From: RGIG7213 sp045545665
GTDB lineage: Bacteria; Bacillota; Clostridia; Oscillospirales; CAG-272
Direction of reading: 5' to 3'
DNA length: 64,000 bases
Assembly (NCBI GenBank): GCA_045545665.1
Contig: JAZQBL010000034.1
Coordinates: 28,788 to 92,787 of the forward strand
Made by a program: the position numbers and the translations under genes. The notes under the pieces are model-generated. The model saw nothing but the letters and a program-made list of their open reading frames with translations, was not told where the DNA came from and made no database searches. Shown here one piece after another: positions 25,063-31,489 of this stretch (positions are counted from its first letter, which is position 1; each line of letters starts with the position of its first letter).

Positions 25063-25090
25063 TTGACGAATTTCCCGATAAGTGTATACT
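25063..25090 (+). promoter_or_regulatory. Upstream candidate promoter for the maltodextrin transporter
   Basis: TTGACG (25063-25068), 16-nt spacer, TATACT (25085-25090) preceded by TG. It is the first of two tandem candidates. The rest of the 245-nt gap after the amylase gene shows no gene. Confidence 0.45.
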
Positions 25091-25128
25091 TTTTCTGTGT
25101 AAAAATACCCAAAATTAACATTCAGCAC

Positions 25129-25157
25129 TTGACAAAATGTGTAAAAAGTGCTATACT
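25129..25157 (+). promoter_or_regulatory. Main sigma-A promoter for malX
   Basis: Perfect TTGACA (25129-25134), 17-nt spacer, TATACT (25152-25157). A short repeat GCGTC/GACGC (25165-25178) overlaps the expected start of transcription and may be an operator. Confidence 0.8.
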
Positions 25158-25210
25158 TCTAAAGGCGTCATAAGACGCGAAAATATTTATTTTAAGGAGG
25201 AGTTACTCTT

Positions 25211-26785
25211 ATGAAGATGAGTAAAATCTTTTCTCTCATTCTCGCTCTTGTAATGGTTGCTTCTTGTTTTGCAGCCTGCGGAGGAGACGATGTAGGTTCT
25301 GACACTTCTGCTGACAGCGGAAATGCTTCGTCTGAACTTGCAGGAACATATGATATCACTTTGTGGGTATCTGAAGTAGAAGGCGTGGCTGCATCGTTCC
25401 AGCAGCAGATCGACGCTTTTGAAGCCGCTAACCCCGGCGTTATAATAAACGCTAAGGTTGAAGGCGTTGCTGAATCCGAATCAGGTTCTAAGGTTATTGC
25501 AGACGTTGCTTCTGCTCCCGACATCTACTGCTTCGCACAGGACCAGCTCGCTCGTCTTGTTCAGGCAGCAGCACTTGCTGAACCCGGTAAGGCAGCTACA
25601 GAAACGATCAAAACGAACAATGATGCAGACTCCGTTGCAGCAGCAACAGTAGGCGGTAAACTCTACGCTTATCCTTTGACAAGCGATAACGGCTACTATA
25701 TGTACTACGATAAGAGCATCATCACAGAAGAAGATGCTGAAAGTCTTGAAAAGCTTATTGCAGCTTGCGAAGCTAACAACAAGAAGATCCGTTATGCTTT
25801 GGAAGATTCTTGGTACACATCATCCTTCTTCTTTGCAACAGGTTGTCACTCTAACTGGACAACGAACGAAAACGGTGATTTTGTTTCCGTTGACGATACT
25901 TTTGCATCTCCCGAAGGCCTTATAGCTATGAAGGGTATGCAGAAGCTTGCTAAGTCTACAGCATACGAAGCTGACGCTAACGTATTTACAGACGCAGCTG
26001 TTGTAGTTACAGGTACCTGGAACGCTAACGCTGCTGCTGAACACTTTGGCGACAACCTCGCAGCTACAGACCTTCCTTCATTTGAAGTAGACGGCAAATC
26101 CTACCACCTCGGCTCATACAAAGGTAACAAGCTTATGGGTGTTAAACCTCAGAGCGACGCTAAGAAAGCAGCAGTTCTTTCTCTCTTGGCTCAGTACCTC
26201 ACAGGCGAACAGTGCCAGAACGAAAGATATGAAAAATTCCAGTGGGGTCCTTCCAACAAGGCATCTCAGGCATCTGAAGCTGTTAAGTCCAACGTTTCCC
26301 TCGCTGCTCTTGCTAAACAGAGCGAACACGCTGTTCTTCAGGGTCAGATAGCGGGCGTTTACTGGGATACAGTTAAGCTCCTCGGTGCAGCTGCAAAGAA
26401 TGCAGAAGATGAAGCAGCTCTCCAGAAGGGTCTTGACGACTACGCTGCGGCAGTTCAGAAGTTTATCACTTTGACTCCCGAACAGAGAGCTTCTTATACA
26501 ATAATCGGTGCTGTTAAGGGCACAATGTGGGATACAGACTTCACAATGAAGGAAGATCCTAAGGGCACTTGGACATCCGAAGAAGCATTTGCTCTTGAAG
26601 CCGGTAACGAGTTCAAGGTTCGTCTCGGTATGGACTGGAAGGTTGCATACGGTAAAAACACCGACAATGCAGATGCAACAAACTCCAACAGAGGTAACTA
26701 TGTTGTAGAAACTGCAGGCAACTACTATATCCAACTCGTAGTAAACGAAGACGGAACAGCAGTTATCAATTTGGTTGCTGCATAA
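25211..26785 (+). CDS. malX: Maltodextrin/sugar ABC transporter binding lipoprotein with extra C-terminal glycan-binding-like domain
   Basis: Captures maltodextrins outside the cell and hands them to the permease. 524 residues. Lipobox CFAAC near residue 22, then a family-1-type solute-binding fold (about 40-410) starting with YDITLWVSE. The last ~95 residues form a separate domain (MWDTDFTMKED, EEAFALEAGNEFKVR, WKVAYGK, GNYVVETAGNYYIQLVV). It resembles SusE/SusF-like and related starch-binding modules. Codon use is strongly biased to GCT, AAC and AAG, unlike neighbours, consistent with very high expression. AAGGAGGAG is 8 nt upstream. Confidence 0.88.
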   Translation: MKMSKIFSLILALVMVASCFAACGGDDVGSDTSADSGNASSELAGTYDITLWVSEVEGVAASFQQQIDAFEAANPGVIINAKVEGVAESESGSKVIADVASAPDIYCFAQDQLARLVQAAALAEPGKAATETIKTNNDADSVAAATVGGKLYAYPLTSDNGYYMYYDKSIITEEDAESLEKLIAACEANNKKIRYALEDSWYTSSFFFATGCHSNWTTNENGDFVSVDDTFASPEGLIAMKGMQKLAKSTAYEADANVFTDAAVVVTGTWNANAAAEHFGDNLAATDLPSFEVDGKSYHLGSYKGNKLMGVKPQSDAKKAAVLSLLAQYLTGEQCQNERYEKFQWGPSNKASQASEAVKSNVSLAALAKQSEHAVLQGQIAGVYWDTVKLLGAAAKNAEDEAALQKGLDDYAAAVQKFITLTPEQRASYTIIGAVKGTMWDTDFTMKEDPKGTWTSEEAFALEAGNEFKVRLGMDWKVAYGKNTDNADATNSNRGNYVVETAGNYYIQLVVNEDGTAVINLVAA

Positions 26786-26800
26786 TCAAAAAGATTTCAT

Positions 26801-26831
26801 CAACCTTAAATAAACGAGTTATTTAAGGTTG
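26801..26831 (+). terminator. Perfect 13-bp hairpin after malX
   Basis: CAACCTTAAATAA (26801-26813), loop ACGAG, TTATTTAAGGTTG (26819-26831). There is no T tract after it. It likely protects the malX mRNA from 3' decay rather than fully terminating. Confidence 0.65.
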
Positions 26832-26840
26832 GACGTTGAA

Positions 26841-26897
26841 GGCATTGTTAGCCGGCATACAGGGGACAAAAGCCTTGTGTCGGCCGACAATGCTTTC
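26841..26897 (+). terminator. Second large stem-loop between malX and malF
   Basis: GCATTGT (26842-26848) and GCCG pair with CGGC and ACAATGC (26887-26893), with a small internal bulge and a long loop. TTTCTTATT follows. Probably a leaky terminator lowering malF-malG output relative to malX. Confidence 0.6.
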
Positions 26898-26907
26898 TTA
26901 TTATAAC

Positions 26908-26944
26908 AAGGAGCAGTATAAACTCGGTTTATATTTTTACCATG
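26908..26944 (+). promoter_or_regulatory. Shine-Dalgarno, hairpin, start codon arrangement of malF
   Basis: AAGGAG (26908-26913) is 28 nt from the ATG at 26942, far too distant for normal initiation. Between them lies a perfect inverted repeat, TATAAAC (26917-26923), loop TCG, GTTTATA (26927-26933). Folding it would cut the effective distance to about 11 nt. No closer ribosome site or other start is visible. Confidence 0.6.
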
Positions 26945-28513
26945 AAAAGATTAAACGATTTAGATTATTTAAAGCTAAATAAGTTTCAAGCTTTTTTGTA
27001 TAAGCTGAAGCTATTTTTCTGTGCTATTCCTTCTTTTTTTAAAAACCTCGGCTTGAAGATATTGAACTTCTTCACAAGCTGCGGCCGCGGTATCAAAAAC
27101 GGAGTGCTCGATATCATTACAACGTTTGTAAAAGGTAATTGGGCTGTAAAGCTTTCGTTTTTAATATTCGGTTTCGGTAATTTTTATTACGGACAGATAT
27201 TACGCGGTATTCTGTTTTTACTTTTTGAAGTAGTATTTATTGCATATATGGTAGTTCCCAGCGGAGGCGCATATTGGCTTTCAAAGGTGAATTGGTTCCA
27301 AAAAGGTGCAACAGTCGGTACTGTACAGGGACATAAAGAATATCACGCCATATATGACGTTGACGTATGGGTGCCCGGAGACGACTCCGTAAAAGTACTC
27401 CTTTACGGTCTTTTAACCGTCATATTTATCATTGCTTTCATTTATACGTGGCGTTTGCAGATAAAACAGTGCCGTATCTGTATGGATATTACTGCAAAGG
27501 GCAAAAAAGTTAAAAGCGGTAAGGATGATATGAAGTCGTTACTCGACGATCAATTCCACAAAACTCTTCTTTCCTTGCCGATACTCGGTATCTGTGCTTT
27601 CACGGTATTGCCGATCATTTACATGGTTCTTATAGCTTTTACGAGCTACGATGCCGCACACGACGGTTACTCAAACCTTTTCTCTTGGGTAGGACTTGAG
27701 CATTTCAACGAACTGCTCAATTTCGGTCAGGGCGGTCTCGGTCTTGCTTTCGGCGAGATACTTGCGTGGACTTTGATGTGGGCGTTTTTTGCAACGTTTT
27801 CTAACTATTTTCTCGGAATGTTCGTTGCAATAATGATAAACAAAAAGGGAATCAAGATCAAAAAGTTCTGGAGAACCGTTTTGGTCATGACTATTGCGAT
27901 TCCGCAGTTCGTATCTCTTTTGTACGTTGCTAAACTTTTCGACAGATCCGGTATCATAGGCGGACTCATTTACGAATGGAATCTTTTGCCCGACTCGATG
28001 ATGGCTGCCAACCAATTCTCACTTTGGCAAAATCCGCTGTCGGCAAGAATACTCCTTATCGTTTTGAACATTTGGGTAGGTATTCCTTATATTATGCTTA
28101 TGGCAACGGGTATTCTTATGAATATCCCGCAGGACCTTTACGAATCTTCCCGTATCGACGGTGCAAATACCTTCCAGCAGTACACAAAGATCACGCTCCC
28201 TTATATGATGTTCGTTATGGGTCCGTACTTGCTTACAAGCTTTGTAAACAACCTTAACAACTTCAACGTCATATACTTGCTGACTCAGAATAACCAGCTG
28301 TTGAATACAGAACTCGGTACCCCCGGCGGTGTTTCCGTAACGTATACAGACTTGCTTATAACATGGCTGTATAAGATGACGCTCAACAGTACGGACAGTA
28401 AATACTATATGGCTTCAATAATCGGTATTCTCGTCTTTGTTGTCGTTGCGGTTTTGTCATTGATCGTATACAACGTAATTCCGTCCACAAGAAATGAGGA
28501 GGATTACAAATAA
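26942..28513 (+). CDS. malF: Maltodextrin ABC transporter permease (MalF-like)
   Basis: Membrane permease subunit, 523 residues. The N-terminal ~70 residues are basic and partly hydrophobic (a MalF-like extension). A two-span segment (LSFLIFGFGNFYYGQILRGI, FLLFEVVFIAYMVV) follows, then the binding-protein-dependent transport domain. The EAA loop contacting the ATPase is DLYESSRIDGANTFQQYTKI near residue 400. It pairs with the MalG-like gene overlapping by one base. Initiation probably depends on the leader hairpin described separately. Maltodextrin as substrate is inferred from the amylase and pullulanase next door. Confidence 0.88.
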   Translation: MKRLNDLDYLKLNKFQAFLYKLKLFFCAIPSFFKNLGLKILNFFTSCGRGIKNGVLDIITTFVKGNWAVKLSFLIFGFGNFYYGQILRGILFLLFEVVFIAYMVVPSGGAYWLSKVNWFQKGATVGTVQGHKEYHAIYDVDVWVPGDDSVKVLLYGLLTVIFIIAFIYTWRLQIKQCRICMDITAKGKKVKSGKDDMKSLLDDQFHKTLLSLPILGICAFTVLPIIYMVLIAFTSYDAAHDGYSNLFSWVGLEHFNELLNFGQGGLGLAFGEILAWTLMWAFFATFSNYFLGMFVAIMINKKGIKIKKFWRTVLVMTIAIPQFVSLLYVAKLFDRSGIIGGLIYEWNLLPDSMMAANQFSLWQNPLSARILLIVLNIWVGIPYIMLMATGILMNIPQDLYESSRIDGANTFQQYTKITLPYMMFVMGPYLLTSFVNNLNNFNVIYLLTQNNQLLNTELGTPGGVSVTYTDLLITWLYKMTLNSTDSKYYMASIIGILVFVVVAVLSLIVYNVIPSTRNEEDYK

Positions 28514-29397
28514 TGAAAAATACAAACAACTCAACGATAAAAAAGACAGGACTCGGTGCAAAGGCAAGCAGACGCCTCAGCAATACCGTTGTCTATATTA
28601 TCCTCGTTCTTATAACACTCATCTGGCTTTTCCCGTTTTTCGGCATCGTTCTCGAATCCTTCAGAGTTGAGTACCCCGGACAGGTAAGCTATCTCTGGCC
28701 CAAAGAGTTCGGATTTGATAACTACGTCAAACTTTTTAAAGAAACCGACTTTTTCAGATGGTTTATCAACACCGGCATCATGGGTGTTGCAACAGCCGCT
28801 TTTCAGACTATTTTCATTCTTTCAATGAGCTACGTGCTTTCGCGTCTTCGTTTTAAAGGAAGAAAACTCTTGATGAACGTGATGCTCATTCTCGGAATGT
28901 TCCCCGGATTTCTTACGATGATACTTATTTATAAGGTATTTGTCGATCTCGGACTTACGATGCAGATGGCTCCCGTGGGACTCGTAATAGTTTACTGTGC
29001 AAGCAGTGCTATGGGATATTACGTATCAAAGGGCTTCTTCGATACGATCCCGAAAAGCCTTGATGAAGCGGCAAGAGTTGACGGTGCAACACGTTTCCAG
29101 GTATTTTACAAGGTTATTATGCCGCTTTCAAAACCTATCGTTATTTACACCATCCTTATGGGTTTTATGGCACCTTGGGGCGACTTTATGCTCGCAAGCT
29201 ACCTAATTCACGAAAACAGCGAAGGCATGAACGTTGCTGTCGGTATGTTTGAGTGGCTTTCAAAAACTAACGTAAATACGAGTTATACTATGTTCTGTGC
29301 CGCAGGTGTTGTTGTGGCTATTCCCGTTACAGCTGTCTTCCTCGGCTTGCAAAAGTACTATGTTGAAGGCGTAACAGGCGGAGCGGTAAAAGGATAA
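28513..29397 (+). CDS. malG: Maltodextrin ABC transporter permease (MalG-like)
   Basis: Second membrane subunit, 294 residues with six predicted spans. It opens with NTVVYIILVLITLIWLFPFF. The EAA motif SLDEAARVDGATRFQVFYKV is near residue 185. The C terminus (KYYVEGVTGGAVKG) is the usual MalG/AraQ ending. The ATG overlaps the malF stop by one base (TAATG) and GAGGAGG is upstream, so translation is coupled. Confidence 0.93.
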   Translation: MKNTNNSTIKKTGLGAKASRRLSNTVVYIILVLITLIWLFPFFGIVLESFRVEYPGQVSYLWPKEFGFDNYVKLFKETDFFRWFINTGIMGVATAAFQTIFILSMSYVLSRLRFKGRKLLMNVMLILGMFPGFLTMILIYKVFVDLGLTMQMAPVGLVIVYCASSAMGYYVSKGFFDTIPKSLDEAARVDGATRFQVFYKVIMPLSKPIVIYTILMGFMAPWGDFMLASYLIHENSEGMNVAVGMFEWLSKTNVNTSYTMFCAAGVVVAIPVTAVFLGLQKYYVEGVTGGAVKG

Positions 29398-29407
29398 GGA
29401 AAAAGGC

Positions 29408-29447
29408 GTGAAAGTCTTTCGATCCATTTTAATTTGAAAGCTTTCAC
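29408..29447 (+). promoter_or_regulatory. Stem-loop between malG and malK
   Basis: GTGAAAG (29408-29414) and CTTTC pair with GAAAG and CTTTCAC (29436-29447), leaving a single bulge. No T tract follows. Likely an mRNA processing or stability element. Confidence 0.5.
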
Positions 29448-29472
29448 ATTTAAATTTCATAAAATATTTGTG

Positions 29473-29490
29473 CCGCCGCTGTTGCGGTGG
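29473..29490 (+). promoter_or_regulatory. GC hairpin just before the malK ribosome site
   Basis: CCGCCGC (29473-29479), loop TGTT, GCGGTGG (29484-29490). It ends 3 nt before the malK GGAG. It could tune ribosome access. Confidence 0.5.
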
Positions 29491-29503
29491 AATGGAGATT
29501 ATT

Positions 29504-30631
29504 ATGGCTACGGTTAAATTAACTAATGTTAAAAAAATATATGGCAAGGATACGGTTGCAGTTGATAATTTCAACCTTGACATTGCCGATAAAGAATTTA
29601 TTGTTTTCGTTGGACCTTCGGGCTGCGGTAAATCAACGACACTTCGTATGATAGCAGGTCTTGAAGATATTTCCGGCGGTACTGTTGAAATTGACGGTGT
29701 CGTCGTAAACGACCTTCAGCCGCGTGACCGTGATATAGCAATGGTATTCCAGAACTATGCGCTTTATCCGCACCTCACGGTATTTGAAAACATGGCGTTC
29801 AGCTTAAGACTTAAGAAAGTTCCGCAGGACGTCGTTTATGAAAAAGTAACACAGGCTGCTGAAATACTCGGCATCACGGAATATCTTACACGTAAGCCCC
29901 GCGCGCTTTCCGGCGGTCAGAGACAGCGTGTCGCTATCGGCCGTGCAATGGTACGTGACAGCAAGGTATTTTTGATGGATGAGCCGCTGTCAAACCTTGA
30001 CGCAAAGCTCAGAAACCAGATGAGAGCGGAAATAATCATGCTCAGACAAAAGATCGACACGACCTTTATATATGTAACGCACGACCAGACAGAGGCTATG
30101 ACTCTCGGCGACCGTATCGTTATTATGAAGGACGGCTTCATTCAGCAGGTCGGTACTCCCACAGAAGTATTTGATATGCCCGATAATCTGTTTGTTGCAG
30201 AATTTATCGGTGCTCCCAAAATGAATACCTTTAAGACCGATCTCATATGCGAAAACGGTAAATATTACGTAACGCCTTACGGCGCAAAGATAGAAATAAG
30301 CGGCGCAAAGGCAGAAATGCTGAAGAACAAGGGAATTGGCTCAAGAGAAATAATTCTCGGTGTCCGTCCCGAGCACTTTGTTCTTGCAAACGAAAACGAT
30401 CCATATGCAATTCCGTGCAAGATAACCGTCAATGAAATGATGGGTAGTGAGCTTCATTTGCACGTAATTGAAGAAAACGGAGATAAGCTTATCGTCCGCA
30501 TTCCTACGATATCCCTCAGCGATGAACAGCGCAAGTCGCTTGTTTTCGGTAAGATGATATACGTTACGTTCGAAAGCAAGGTAATGCATTTCTTCGATCC
30601 CAAAACAGAAAAGAATCTTTTGGTAGACTGA
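29504..30631 (+). CDS. malK: Sugar ABC transporter ATP-binding protein (MalK/MsmK-like)
   Basis: Energises the MalFG permease; in Gram-positives one such ATPase often serves several sugar importers. 375 residues. Walker A is GPSGCGKSTTLR, Q-loop VFQNYALYPHLT, ABC signature LSGGQRQRVAIGRA, Walker B VFLMDEPLSNLD, and the switch His is in VTHDQTEAM. A C-terminal TOBE/regulatory region follows (about 240-375) with GVRPEHF. The ATG at 29504 with GGAG upstream gives the family-typical start MATVKLTNVKKIY; an earlier in-frame codon at 29468 runs through the hairpin. Confidence 0.95.
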   Translation: MATVKLTNVKKIYGKDTVAVDNFNLDIADKEFIVFVGPSGCGKSTTLRMIAGLEDISGGTVEIDGVVVNDLQPRDRDIAMVFQNYALYPHLTVFENMAFSLRLKKVPQDVVYEKVTQAAEILGITEYLTRKPRALSGGQRQRVAIGRAMVRDSKVFLMDEPLSNLDAKLRNQMRAEIIMLRQKIDTTFIYVTHDQTEAMTLGDRIVIMKDGFIQQVGTPTEVFDMPDNLFVAEFIGAPKMNTFKTDLICENGKYYVTPYGAKIEISGAKAEMLKNKGIGSREIILGVRPEHFVLANENDPYAIPCKITVNEMMGSELHLHVIEENGDKLIVRIPTISLSDEQRKSLVFGKMIYVTFESKVMHFFDPKTEKNLLVD

Positions 30632-30643
30632 TATTGATCATCA

Positions 30644-30677
30644 AATGGCGTACCCTATTCGGGTACGCCATTTTTTA
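30644..30677 (+). terminator. Rho-independent terminator of the maltodextrin transporter operon
   Basis: AATGGCGTACCC pairs with GGGTACGCCATT around the loop TATTC, followed by a T tract to 30676. Strong. Confidence 0.92.
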
Positions 30678-30716
30678 TAAAGTTTTAAATATAAAGTAGA
30701 TTTATACATTATATCT

Positions 30717-30725
30717 TGATATAAT
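30717..30725 (+). promoter_or_regulatory. Extended -10 promoter for the anchored protein gene
   Basis: TGA followed by TATAAT (30720-30725). The -35 at the right distance (TAGATT, 30697-30702) is poor. Confidence 0.5.
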
Positions 30726-30750
30726 CAAACAAAAAACAAGGTGATATAAA

Positions 30751-31434
30751 TTGAAAAAAATAATAAACTGGTTTAAAGAATACGGCTATTACTACAAAAT
30801 GCATTTCGTTATGGGCGGTTTTGCGCTTGTCATTGCAATAATACTCATAGTTCAGATATTTACAAAAACCGACTACGACGTTTTCGTCACGTATTTAGGA
30901 CCTTTATCACACACAGTCGAAGGACTTGAATCTATTGAAAACGCTATAAAATCAACGTTCGATGATGAGCTTTCGGAAGAAGTGAAGGAGATATCTATTC
31001 GAGATATCGTGTACCTCAATAAGGAGCTGTTCACAGAAAGCAAAAACAACGATATGTTCGTTTCCTCAACTTCAAACAGCGAGGCTGTTCAGCTTCTGAA
31101 TAATGAAATAAGTGTTGGAGACTCCTATATATACATACTTGATAAAGAGCAGTATGATATGATAAAAACCACAGGTGCATTATCAAAATTATCAGAGGTC
31201 GTCAAAAATGTTCCGGAAAGTGCCGAAACATACGGTGTTTCACTAAAGAGCATTGATTTTGGAAATTCCTTTGCATGTTTTGCCAACTACCGAGACGATA
31301 TGTTTTTATGTCTTCGTGCCAACACATCGGGAAGTGCAATATCTTCACTTAAAGGCAAAGAGAAGGTCGAAAAAGAATTTGAGCTTCACCGAAAAGTGTT
31401 TGAATCTATCATCAATTACACATCCGAAAAATAA
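30751..31434 (+). CDS. Membrane-anchored protein of unknown function
   Basis: 227 residues, family not recognised. A basic N-terminal stretch (KKIINWFKEYGYYYKMH) is followed by one membrane helix (FVMGGFALVIAIILIVQIF, about residues 19-37). An extracytoplasmic domain of about 185 residues follows, rich in Ser, Glu and Lys. The order N-in, single anchor, outside domain is inferred from charge. TTG start with AAGGTGAT upstream. It is its own transcription unit, with promoter and strong terminator. Its position after malK does not establish a link to sugar transport. Confidence 0.7.
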   Translation: MKKIINWFKEYGYYYKMHFVMGGFALVIAIILIVQIFTKTDYDVFVTYLGPLSHTVEGLESIENAIKSTFDDELSEEVKEISIRDIVYLNKELFTESKNNDMFVSSTSNSEAVQLLNNEISVGDSYIYILDKEQYDMIKTTGALSKLSEVVKNVPESAETYGVSLKSIDFGNSFACFANYRDDMFLCLRANTSGSAISSLKGKEKVEKEFELHRKVFESIINYTSEK

Positions 31435-31482
31435 AAATATCCCTTAGTCAGCTCGCTTTTGAGTTCGACTAAGGGATATTTT
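31435..31482. terminator. Bidirectional terminator
   Basis: AAAATATCCCTTAGTC pairs perfectly with GACTAAGGGATATTTT (31467-31482). It serves the anchored protein gene and the convergent 901-residue protein gene. Confidence 0.9.
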
Positions 31483-31489
31483 AATCACG

